In this document: one piece after another, positions 45,013 to 54,383 of the stretch
How the letters are laid out: each line of letters starts with the position of its first letter
Position numbering within the stretch: position 1 is the stretch's first letter
DNA from: Rotaria sp. Silwood1
Taxonomy: Eukaryota > Rotifera > Eurotatoria > Philodinida > Philodinidae
Length of the DNA stretch: 64,000 bases
Direction of reading: 5' to 3'
Assembly: GCA_905250075.1 (NCBI GenBank)
Contig: CAJNOP010000937.1
Span: forward strand, 5,318 to 69,317
Translations under genes and position numbers: made by a program
Notes under the pieces: model-generated
Seen by the model: only the letters and a program-made list of their open reading frames with translations
The model's database searches: none
What the model was told of the DNA's origin: nothing

Positions 45013-45972
45013 TCATAGTATAGAAAAACGTTGGACACGATTGTTTTCATCGGTAACATAGAGATTGCCATGACGATCGAATGATAAACCAATGGGATTT
45101 TTGAATTGATTCGGGTGCACTCCTCTACCGTTTCCACCAGCGATGACAGTTCCCTGTGTGACTCCTTTTGGCCAACGTATAATGCGATCATTCCCTTGAT
45201 CAGCCACATAGACAGTACCCCATTGATCAACAAAGACTCCTAGAGGAACATACAATTGTGTAAGACTATTTCCTTGTCCTTGACCACCGGCTACAACGAT
45301 GCCTTGTTTTGCACCTTCTTCCCATTTGATGACACGATGATTCCATAAATCAGACACGTACAACGAATGATCTCGATCGACAAATATGAACTGAGGGCTG
45401 GAGAGTTGATCGAGACGATTTCCTTTTCCATTACCACCTGCAACTATTGTTCCTTCAGTGTCACCAATTCGATATCGTCTTACTGCGTAGTTTTTCCTAT
45501 CAACGCCATAGAACGATTCATTCTCGTCTATTGCCAAACCAAGGCAATCGATGTTTGAAATGATTGTTTCTCCACTAGTACCATTACGACGAGGCCATCG
45601 AACTAGTCGTTCATTTCCACTATCGGAGATGATGAGACTATCGCTCTCTTTGTCAACAATTACATCGACGGGACGATTTAGCTGATGAGCTCCGTTTCCC
45701 TGTCCATTTCCACCAGCAACCACTTTACCGCTAGTTGCACCCAATTTCCATTCCATAATACGATGATTTGAGAGATCAGCGACAAAAATAGTTTGGTCAT
45801 CATCGACATACAAACCTAGTGGGTAATTGAGTTGATTGAGTCCACTGCCTAATCCATTTCCTCCAGCTACAGTGGTACCATTCTGTTGCCATCGAGCATT
45901 TGGATGAATGTCAATTGAATTTGCACGTAATGATGGTGCTACAGTGAAACAAGAATTATCGAGTAAAGCCAA
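45013..45972 (-). CDS. NHL-repeat beta-propeller protein
   Basis: A 319-codon frame with six NHL-type blades. Examples are TIFVADLSNHRIMEWKLGA, SLIISDSGNERLVRWPRR, SLYVSDLWNHRVIKWEEGA, TVYVADQGNDRIIRWPKGV and NLYVTDENNRVQRFSIL. Blades are joined by VAGGNGxGxxxxQLxxP turns, which predicts a complete six-bladed propeller. The frame begins directly after a TAG with TTG and has no early ATG, so the true N-terminus (signal peptide or other domain) must lie in an upstream exon; TATATAG/TTGG could be its acceptor. I could not find that exon before 46500. The gene may therefore be 5'-truncated. Function is binding, ligand unknown. It is the same family as the gene at 2-658. Confidence 0.85.
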   Translation of the reverse strand: MALLDNSCFTVAPSLRANSIDIHPNARWQQNGTTVAGGNGLGSGLNQLNYPLGLYVDDDQTIFVADLSNHRIMEWKLGATSGKVVAGGNGQGNGAHQLNRPVDVIVDKESDSLIISDSGNERLVRWPRRNGTSGETIISNIDCLGLAIDENESFYGVDRKNYAVRRYRIGDTEGTIVAGGNGKGNRLDQLSSPQFIFVDRDHSLYVSDLWNHRVIKWEEGAKQGIVVAGGQGQGNSLTQLYVPLGVFVDQWGTVYVADQGNDRIIRWPKGVTQGTVIAGGNGRGVHPNQFKNPIGLSFDRHGNLYVTDENNRVQRFSIL

Positions 45973-47220
45973 CTATATATTTCATTGAAATGAGCTATTC
46001 GCTATCGTTGAACAGTATTCAAATAAGCTGAACACTAATTTTTCTCGATAGTTAACAATCATCTAAAAAACTTTCATGTTTCATTTGATGAGAATTCAAT
46101 TGTGAAATTCAGCAATGTTTAATGTTTTAGAAAAACGAATTTTGTGTTCTCAACGTTGTAATTAGTTTCAAGTATTATATTGAGTTCAAAGTTATTCATA
46201 TAAGTACTCGTTTTAAGGCTCATAGTTATTCGCCAAGTAAAACCGCTAAGAGCTTGATTGATTTAGTTTTCCTTATTAATGAGTTTGTTAATCGAATTTA
46301 AAGAGTATGAAATAGATTAGATGAGTAAAACTTAGACTTAGTATCGAGCAACAGGTATAAACGAGATAAGATGAAAAATAGTCAAAAAAACCTGATATGA
46401 AAAAATGTGTATCTTATTTTCAGTGTATAAAATCTATGTAAATATTTTGAAAATAATGATATTATAATGTAATTGATCAATATATTGTATTTTTTCGTTC
46501 TTGTTTTTTACTGTTATACAATCCAGAATGCACTATGCATCAGGATGTCGATGTGGCCAAAGAGAAGATGAATGTGAATTCAAACCCAAGTTCTCACCCT
46601 CAACTTATTGTCTATCGAAATCAAAATTCTATCCATGTTGTTTGAGGTATTTACAAGTTGTTCTAACATTTTTCGATAAATGATTTTATTTGTAATAAAG
46701 TCGACGTTCATCAATCATGTGAGTACTTTTTCATCTGTTTTTCTATAACCATTTATATAGTTTTCAAATATCATCGATTTGTTTTATATCCTTCCATGAA
46801 ACTCTCAACTACGAATACATACGCCTCTTGACAATTGCTTATTTAATGAATCTAAATGGACAATAATGTTTGATGAAAAATTCTGAACTTATTAGGGAAT
46901 CAAACAGTGCTGCCACCTTTTGAAGTCCAAAAAGCAGAAAATCATTTATAAAAAGCAGAAAATGACAGAAATTTTATCATAAAAAAGCGGAATAAAAAGA
47001 CAGAAAGCATTTTCTGTGATATAAAGCTGTTTTAAAACTTTGTCCCAGTATACTAATTAAGTGCTTTCACATCAAATGTTGATCATTATTGTACAGAATC
47101 AAGAAAAACAATTAATTAACAAATAAACAGGATTATGCAACAAAGTTTCTTTTGAACGTATATTTTTCATCACATTTAATAGCATATGATGTCTTCGGAG
47201 AATATCCCCGGAAACTCAAT
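45973..47220. other. gene-free stretch
   Basis: It should hold the missing 5' exon of the NHL gene if one survives. A 36-codon frame at 46535-46645 on the plus strand (MHQDVDVAKEKMNVNS) is protein-like but unrecognised. CAGTGCTGCCACCTTTTGA at 46906-46924 resembles a hAT-type terminal word and is followed by AAAAGCAGAAAAT repeats, perhaps a fragment of such an element. Confidence 0.3.
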
Positions 47221-47225
47221 TATGT

Positions 47226-47410
47226 CCTAGGGTAAGAGGTATAGAGATAGATAGGTATAGGAGGTATAGGAGATATAGGAGGTATAGGAGATATAGGAGA
47301 TATAGGAGATATAGGAGGTATAGGAGATATAGGAGATATAGGAGATATAGGAGGTATAGGAGATATAGGAGGTATAGGAGGTATAGGAGATATAGGAGAT
47401 ATAGGAGATA
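47226..47410. repeat. minisatellite of GGAGGTATA/GGAGATATA units
   Basis: Nine-base units GGAGATATA and GGAGGTATA alternate about 20 times from roughly 47235 up to the assembly gap. The repeat probably caused the gap. Confidence 0.9.
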
Positions 47411-48396
47411 NNNNNNNNNNNNNNNNNNNNNNNNNNNNNNNNNNNNNNNNNNNNNNNNNNNNNNNNNNNNNNNNNNNNNNNNNNNNNNNNNNNNNNNNNN
47501 NNNNNNNNNNNNNNNNNNNNNNNNNNNNNNNNNNNNNNNNNNNNNNNNNNNNNNNNNNNNNNNNNNNNNNNNNNNNNNNNNNNNNNNNNNNNNNNNNNNN
47601 NNNNNNNNNNNNNNNNNNNNNNNNNNNNNNNNNNNNNNNNNNNNNNNNNNNNNNNNNNNNNNNNNNNNNNNNNNNNNNNNNNNNNNNNNNNNNNNNNNNN
47701 NNNNNNNNNNNNNNNNNNNNNNNNNNNNNNNNNNNNNNNNNNNNNNNNNNNNNNNNNNNNNNNNNNNNNNNNNNNNNNNNNNNNNNNNNNNNNNNNNNNN
47801 NNNNNNNNNNNNNNNNNNNNNNNNNNNNNNNNNNNNNNNNNNNNNNNNNNNNNNNNNNNNNNNNNNNNNNNNNNNNNNNNNNNNNNNNNNNNNNNNNNNN
47901 NNNNNNNNNNNNNNNNNNNNNNNNNNNNNNNNNNNNNNNNNNNNNNNNNNNNNNNNNNNNNNNNNNNNNNNNNNNNNNNNNNNNNNNNNNNNNNNNNNNN
48001 NNNNNNNNNNNNNNNNNNNNNNNNNNNNNNNNNNNNNNNNNNNNNNNNNNNNNNNNNNNNNNNNNNNNNNNNNNNNNNNNNNNNNNNNNNNNNNNNNNNN
48101 NNNNNNNNNNNNNNNNNNNNNNNNNNNNNNNNNNNNNNNNNNNNNNNNNNNNNNNNNNNNNNNNNNNNNNNNNNNNNNNNNNNNNNNNNNNNNNNNNNNN
48201 NNNNNNNNNNNNNNNNNNNNNNNNNNNNNNNNNNNNNNNNNNNNNNNNNNNNNNNNNNNNNNNNNNNNNNNNNNNNNNNNNNNNNNNNNNNNNNNNNNNN
48301 NNNNNNNNNNNNNNNNNNNNNNNNNNNNNNNNNNNNNNNNNNNNNNNNNNNNNNNNNNNNNNNNNNNNNNNNNNNNNNNNNNNNNNNNNNNNNNNN
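47411..48396. other. assembly gap (N run)
   Basis: 986 unknown bases. The long open frame spanning it on the minus strand is an artefact of translating N and repeat. Confidence 0.99.
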
Positions 48397-48447
48397 CTTT
48401 CTATGCATTTTTTTCTATACGCCGGAATTTATACGTAACGTATCTAC

Positions 48448-48485
48448 GTCCTTTTCTCTGCGTCCTTTTCTTTACGTCCTTTTCA
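48448..48485. repeat. short tandem repeat
   Basis: Three copies of a 12-base unit of the type ACGTCCTTTTCT. Confidence 0.6.
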
Positions 48486-48588
48486 GTACTATAAAACATA
48501 AAATAAAGATAGACTTCACTGGATGCACAGAGACGAGTATGGGTCGTGGCTCTTCTGGGAGCGACACGCGCCCCCACGCCGCGATGCA

Positions 48589-48598
48589 TATATAAAAG
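48589..48598 (+). promoter_or_regulatory. strong TATA-like site with GC-rich upstream
   Basis: TATATAAAAG follows a CG-rich block (CGCGCCCCCACGCCGCG at 48568-48584), an unusual composition here. No gene follows. Instead the large palindrome begins within about 10 bp, so this may be an element-borne promoter. Confidence 0.4.
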
Positions 48599-48603
48599 GC
48601 CAG

Positions 48604-49840
48604 TTACGTGTAGGGATGTCCCTTTAGCATCAACATTAGCATTAACCATTAAGACTAATATTTCAGCATTATTAGCATTAGAGTTAATTAATGCAGAGGT
48701 GTTAGCATTAAGTTAGCATTATTTTTAATTCTAATACATGTACTCTATGTAAGTTTTGAGAGGCTATCTGAACATGCTGCCTGTATGTAGCATCTCCGTT
48801 GGTGTCTGTAGCATTTCAAGTGCTGTCTCTACAATCTTACAATGGAAGGTCGCGAACTGCCAGTGACACAGATAGGACTTGTTCGGGTCAAACGAAAGCT
48901 CTCATCTTTAAAATATCAAATTTAAAATATTACGTGCCCATAGAATCCCTAGAGAAAGTTACTCAAATTTTAAGGTGTGTGAAATTTGGGTATAAAAACG
49001 AATCGCGAAAGATTTTCTCCACTATTGTAAGGGCGAAACATAGTGTTGTTCGGGTCATATGAAAAAGAGTCCATACAAACTCCATAATCGGCCCGAACAA
49101 CACAATGCTTTGTCCTTACAATAGTGAAGAAAACGGGGTGGGGTGAGTGTGAGTGTGGGTGCTGATTCAGAGAACATCCACAGCCACATCCACCGCCACA
49201 GTCGCAGCCGCACCCACAGCCACACACCCACACCCACACAACCACATCCACACACCCATACCCGCAGCCACCGCCACACTCATACACCCACACAACCACA
49301 TCCACACACCCACACCCACCCCACCCCGTTTTCTTCACTATTGTAAGGACAAAGCATTGTGTTGTTCGGGCCGATTATGGAGTTTGTATGGACTCTTTTT
49401 CATATGACCCGAACAACACTATGTTTTGCCCTTACAATAGTGGAGAAAATCTTTCGCGATTCGTTTTTATACCCAAATTTCACACACCTTAAAATTTAAG
49501 TAACTTTCTCTAGAGATTCGATGGGCACGTAATATTTTAAATTTGATATTTTAAAGATGAGAGCTTTCATTTGACTCGAACAAGTCCTATCTCTGTCACT
49601 GGCAGTTCGCGACCTTCCATTGTTAGACGGTATCTGCATCGTTCCAGGTGGTTTCTTTAGCACCTAAAATACTGCAGGTAGAATGTCCGGTAGCCCTCAA
49701 TAACCTACATGGGCTTCATACATTACAATTTTAAAAAAATCTAACCTAATGCTCACACCTTGTCATTAATTACTCTAATGCCAATGCAAAAGCAGTAGCG
49801 TTTTTTTAATGCTTCTGCTTACATGACACCTGTAGTTACG
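48604..49840. repeat. nested 1.2-kb palindrome with telomere-like centre
   Basis: Inner arms 48838-49137 and 49330-49625 are inverted copies with about seven mismatches over some 300 bp. Outer arms (48604-48837 and 49626-49840) also match in inverted orientation but much less well (roughly 70% by eye). They carry repeated TTAGCATTA words on the left and TAATGC words on the right. Each inner arm itself contains a palindrome of about 120 bp (49013-49133 and 49328-49450; CACTATTGTAAGG ends with a GTGTTGTTCGGG core). The centre (49134-49329) is TGTGGG/CCCACA-type sequence. The 67-122-codon frames here are by-products. Confidence 0.85.
49134..49329. repeat. telomere-like block, long C-strand part
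   Basis: A short G-strand part (GGGGTGGGGTGAGTGTGAGT and GTGGGTG) is followed by about 155 bp of CCACA/CACCCA-type C-strand sequence interrupted by CAGCCAC and CCGCCAC variants. It forms the spacer of the 1.2-kb palindrome. Confidence 0.75.
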
Positions 49841-49871
49841 CAGAGGTGTCTCATATGAAGGAAATCAGAGC

Positions 49872-50354
49872 TGCTGGAGAAGTGTAGAGAGATGGGGAAA
49901 ATGCCAAACTATCTATAAACAGACGCTTCCATTGTAACAGGTATATGCGTAGCATCCGTGAATCTTGCGGAGAGATACCGTATCTCCAAGCACTTCAGCC
50001 AGGAATATGGTGCATAGTCTCCGTAGATTTCGTATGTATGATCGGATTCAGCCAGAGTAATGAGAAGTGGTTGCATTTGTGTTCTCATGTGAGTCTGTAT
50101 TTCCTTGCTCATCGTGGCTGGTCAGTTATTTTTATTTTCGGCATCCTCCGAATGGGTCCCAGGCTGGAAATCAAAAAAACAAATTTTCATTGGGAAATGC
50201 CGATGCTGGAAATGTGGCATCTTCCTATGAGAAGTGCCTAAAGATACGACATCTCTCCAGGACATGCGCGGTTTTTATGCATATACTTATTATGATGGCA
50301 TCATTTATTACTAGGTAGTTTGGCATCTCCCGCATCTTCCTACACTTCTCCAGC
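49872..50354. mobile_element. 483-bp diverged foldback element
   Basis: The left end, GCTGGAGAAGTGTAGAGAGA then TGCCAAACTA, is answered at the right by the inverse (TAGTTTGGCATCTCCCGC, then CTACACTTCTCCAGC). Further in, AGAGATACCGTATCTCC on the left matches the inverse of the right-hand TACGACATCTCTCC region. The arms are clearly diverged, so the element is older than its neighbour. Frames inside (49909-50112, 49945-50241 and 50067-50318) have no domain. Confidence 0.65.
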
Positions 50355-51252
50355 ATCCCCAATGTTCTGGATATGTGATACTGCTGATGCAATAGCTCAC
50401 CCATCTGAGTTCGTTTTTGTATGGCAATTCTTACACTCGAGATGGACTCACAGTGAAAATTTCAAGCAAAACGGTTGTATCCTTGAAGAGATAATTATAC
50501 ATGCCACAAAAAATGCAAAAATATCGCAAAAAGTATCTTTTTGAATGATAGTGCGCTCAGAAAAGTTTTAATAGCTCAGGAACGGAGCAATATATTTCAA
50601 ACGACTTGCGTAGAAGTTCATTGAACACTTGCCTCTATAACATACATAAAACCACCCAAATCGACGATCATCGACTCTGCAGAATCGGCACTGGTTTACG
50701 TGGAATGCCTCTTATGTAGAAACAAGTCTCCATTAAATCACGTAATAAAGATTGTACAAAGAGGAAGCAGCGTACTTCTTACTTCAGAAGTACACATAAG
50801 TGCAGATGTACAGAGAAGTATTTAGAAGCACCAATTAGTATCGATTGTGAAATATCAGTTTAAGGTATCCATGGACAAGGAATCAGCTGAGAACGAGTGC
50901 ACGAAATTCAGTGCTCACCTTCATCGTCACCAGTGAAATAGTAATTAGAGGTATCGAGAAACATCGTGAAGTACGAAGAAGTACCAGGTAGTTCAGAAGC
51001 ACGCTGTTTGCCCCTTGAGGTCGCAGCAATAACAAGAAAGAATGTGTAAAATCAGCTAATTGCCACTTTTTTCATGCTACTATCTAATGTTAACTTAATT
51101 TATTAGATTCTCGATTACGCTGCTTTGACACAATAAAGTTTCGCTTGTACGAACCACAACAATTATCAATTTGGTGAATAAAACCAATACGTATGTATAG
51201 CACAACTTATTGTAATAGTCAACTTTATTAGAGCTAAGTTTTTAGCAGGACC
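50355..51252. other. gene-free stretch upstream of the ART-like gene
   Basis: No coding signal except an unlikely 74-codon frame at 50320-50544. Serves as upstream region of the gene at 51253. No clear TATA box was seen close to the start. Confidence 0.35.
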
Positions 51253-52876
51253 ATGCTTGTCGAATTACTATTGATCATCTTAATTCTATTGGTTCTGCTC
51301 GGACTCTACCTTTTCTATCGGAGATTTGGACCAGTGTACAGACGAGGTATGTTGTTAAAAGCTGAATGAACGCCAAAAAAATTTCATAGAAAATGAAAAT
51401 AATTTGTGCATGAATTTAAAAGAGGCACAGTATTTGCAATAGTTCGACCGAACTACATAATTGAATGTAGGTCTGACAGTGTAAAAGGAATCATTTTTAG
51501 TTCCGACGTTGCCTCCAATCGACTTGATTATAACTCATCCTATTTCTTCGCCCGAAGTGATCATTGGTGATATTAAAATTACTGACCAATCGACGAGTCT
51601 TGTTGTTACACCGGCATGGTACGAGCCGGTCAAATCACCCGATGCTGATAAAGTACGCCTACCTGTTCATTACAATAAAGACTCTCCAACCGATGTTCGC
51701 ACATTTCAATGTTTATCCACTTATCGTTCGATGAAAAATAAACATCAAATGATCGATTTTATTGCTGAACCTTTTGTTGCCACCACTGACAACACGGAAA
51801 CACTCATCGTTGTACTTAATGAACTTGCTGAAGAGCTCGGTGCTCGTCTCAGCTTTACTGAGAAGGCTTTTCAATATGATAATAGTGACTATAGAACGGC
51901 ATGTGGCATAGGTAATCTTGGCAGTATTCATTCGATTGTTGGAGATGGAGGAAGTTTACAAACAGCCCACTTTAGACTACATTTGAACCTCAGTTATGAC
52001 GATCTAATTTCAACAGCTGAAAAATTCAAAAACTTTACGATCACATTGATCACCGATATTGCCTCGATGATTGGATGTAAAAAAGAATTTATTCGAGTGT
52101 TTTCCGTCAGTCGAGCATCGTCAGCACACACCGATATTGGTATAACAACGCAGCAGCTAGAAAAAACAACTAAATTGGCAGAACAATTAAAGCATGCATT
52201 AAACAATTTGCCAAAGCAATGTCGTCAAAGCATTCTTCAATATTTATTTAAAGAAAATTACGAATACCAGTGGAAGACAGCAATCAATTTTTTAGAACTG
52301 CAAGAATCGGATCTTGATTCTCGATACAATCGCGATTATCCCGACGCTCAAGAAGAGATGCGAGGAGGACGCCCTTACTATTTTCCTCAAGGATGGTATC
52401 GTCATGCACTAAAAGTCGATGATAAATATTCAAATGATCATGTTTGGTTGGGCATGAGCAATTCACCAGGCGAATGGTCAGTTGCTTATCATGGCACAGC
52501 AGCGGGTGCAGTAAAAAGTATTGTAAAGGGAGGTCTCAAACATGACTTTGTGACCACAGATGCGTGTAAAGATGTAGCAAAACTTCAGCGACCTTCCATT
52601 CCGGATGTAAAATGATTGTATGTGGCAACGCATTGTGAAGGAGGAGCCGCAGAATATGCTAGCAACTTCGAAATAAAAGAGTCATCGTGAACAATTCGTG
52701 AATATCAAGTTGTATTTCAATGCCGTGTTGCAAATGATCAATTTACAGAGCATCAAGGACCTGTCAGTATTGGTCTTGCACTACGAGTATTTAATGAGAA
52801 AGCAATTCGACCTTATGGTATACTTCTAAAAGAATGTTCCAGTTGTAATGTGACTACTACCCCAGTATGTGTTTAG
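51253..52876 (+). pseudogene. membrane-anchored protein with ADP-ribosyltransferase/PARP-like C-terminus, two in-frame TGA
   Basis: Exon 1 (51253-51346) encodes an N-terminal membrane anchor (MLVELLLIILILLVLLGLYL). A 154-bp GT-AG intron follows. Exon 2 (51501-52876) is open except for TGA at 52613-52615 (codon 403) and 52688-52690 (codon 428); without them it would have 489 codons. Residues 35-340 are an unrecognised region with a possible helical part (TTQQLEKTTKLAEQLKHALN). The C-terminal part has YHGT at 361-364, then VKGGLK and, just after the first TGA, LYVATH with EYAS. This order follows the H..G..Y core of PARP/ART folds (HGT, GLK, G-I-Y-x-A). Both TGA codons occupy places where relatives, as I recall, have glycine (GGA). 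With the first stop the putative catalytic tyrosine is lost. It is probably a recently broken gene; the family call is moderate. Confidence 0.6.
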
Positions 52877-53182
52877 CTCATAGATGAGCCAATGGCTTGT
52901 ACATTACGAGCCAGCTTCTTTATGAACAATAACGTTTTTGTTTTTCTTCGAAACTATCAGTTTGCAACTATCAACATAAATAAATATTAGGAACAATTTA
53001 AAAATAACCTGGATTTTTTTGTGTCATTCACAACTCATCATCTAACTCAACCGAGTTTATATTTGACACATATGTGATTGAAATCGGGTTAATACTGCTA
53101 GTATTGCTCGTCAAAAATGTATTTATCGGTATTATAGCGATTTTCGTCATTTTTTGCGATCAACATCTTATTTCAAAATGAT
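52877..53182. other. 3' flank, no gene
   Basis: Contains AATAAATATT near 52978-52988, a likely poly(A) signal of the upstream gene. Nothing else is supported. Confidence 0.4.
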
Positions 53183-53354
53183 GGGTGTGGGTGTGGGTGG
53201 GTGTGAATGTGGGTGGGTGTGGGTGTGGATGTGGGTGTGAATGTGGGTGTGAATGTGAGTCCTGAAGACAAAAACCCACACCCACACCCACACGCCCACA
53301 CCCACACCCACACCCACACCCACACCCAACCCACACCTACACCCACACCCACCC
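53183..53354. repeat. telomere-like foldback, largest clear copy
   Basis: About 75 bp of G-strand (GGGTGTGGGTGTGGGTGGGT, with TGTGAATG variants), a ~17-bp loop (AGTCCTGAAGACAAAAA), then about 80 bp of C-strand (CCCACACCCACACCC and variants). The last CCCACCCTC abuts the broken end of the LDLa/EGF gene. Confidence 0.9.
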
Positions 53355-53356
53355 TC

Positions 53357-54383
53357 GAAACTGTAATATGAGACTTACTAGTTGATTTTGATATTCACAT
53401 CGATACCCAAATTAGACTGGCGGACATAAACAATAGTTTTCTGTGAAATTATTTACATAGATAAGAATTCCACGTTTACAAATTCTACTTAGTCGATGAT
53501 CTATCAATTTCGAATTATCGTTGACATTAAATTGATTAGTAGGAAAAATGTGTGCAGTTGTTGTTGTTGTGCTAGAACCGTCTTTGCTAGTAATTGTCTC
53601 AATAGGAGGATAGTGGAAATGATTTTTCAGTGTCAAATGCACAATCTTATTTTTGTATAGTCTCGAATACAAATGTTGTAGGTAGAAGTTTCGATCATAA
53701 TTGTATGATAGTTGAGAACTAGCGTCAGCATTTGTCCTATTTGATGAATTTGAGACTTCTGTACACCATAGGCTTTGGTTATCACTCGATGAACAGTGGT
53801 TTTCGTTTTTATGACAAATATTACGCGTAGAAATGCACTGTGTTTCATTAAAACAGCGATAGCTTATACTCATCTTTGGTCTCAAAGCTGATCCACAACG
53901 ATCGCGTTCGTCATAACCACCTATACAATCAATGTGACCATGATTGATTGGCGAGAGCGGCAAACAAGTCAAATTGTGACTAAGTGATAATAGACAAGGA
54001 TGACCATCTGGACGACATGGATTATAAGAACAATTAGCTTCATCGGCTCCATTGCGACAATTCCAAACATTATTACATCGCGTATATACATTGTTACAAG
54101 ACCACTGTTCACAGTCCATTTCATCTGTGTAGTTAAGACCATCAATACTTTCATAGTCGACGAAACCATCACAGATTAATAAGAATGAGAGATGAAAATA
54201 CCTTGAATTCGCAACAACTACCAGCGGGCTTCAATCTTCTCCATCGGCACACATCGGTAATTCGCTATTAGTTATAGTCATAAGAATGCACTTGTGTTCC
54301 GAAGTGCATCGAAAACGATAGTCGACATCGGGCAAGAATTTATACTTAAATGATATCATCAAAATGATGTAAGAAGTCATCAT
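53357..54383 (-). pseudogene. LDLa/EGF-type receptor gene, truncated by telomere-like foldback
   Basis: Reading leftward from ATG 54383 (MMTSYIILMISF, a weak signal peptide or anchor), one frame encodes cysteine-rich LDL-receptor class A modules. They include FRCTSEHKC to CADGED, ICDGFVDY to DEMDC, and CNNVYTRCNNVWNCRNGADE then ANC. A bridge with CRPDGHPCL and DCIGGYDERDRC follows, then a linker. The frame then reaches the start of an EGF module (NYCLCPPV, stop, FGYRCEYQNQLVSL). TGA at 54231-54233 and TAA at 53412-53414 interrupt it. Immediately after VSLILQFR the sequence becomes the foldback at 53183-53354, and no continuation exists beyond it. Complete bdelloid relatives go on with EGF repeats and often a seven-helix part. 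This is therefore a dead 5' fragment of an extracellular receptor gene. Confidence 0.75.

Noticed and set aside
45972-45972. TTG as true start of the NHL gene
   Set aside because: The frame simply begins after a TAG; eukaryotic genes rarely start at TTG, so a missing upstream exon or truncation is preferred.
47227-48408. Long minus-strand open frame of 393 codons
   Set aside because: It consists of N bases and a 9-bp minisatellite (repeating ISYISYTSY); not a gene.
49055-49407. Overlapping frames of 67-122 codons encoding C/G/V/W- or H/T/P-rich proteins
   Set aside because: They are translations of the GT/CA-rich centre of the palindrome.
52613-52690. TGA codons as selenocysteine or stop reassignment
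   Set aside because: Other genes in the window avoid in-frame TGA and use TAA/TAG/TGA as stops. No hairpin downstream was identified, and glycine is the expected residue. Mutation or consensus error is simpler.
53633-54172. Two other minus-strand frames overlapping the LDLa/EGF pseudogene
   Set aside because: They are other-frame shadows without cysteine-module order.
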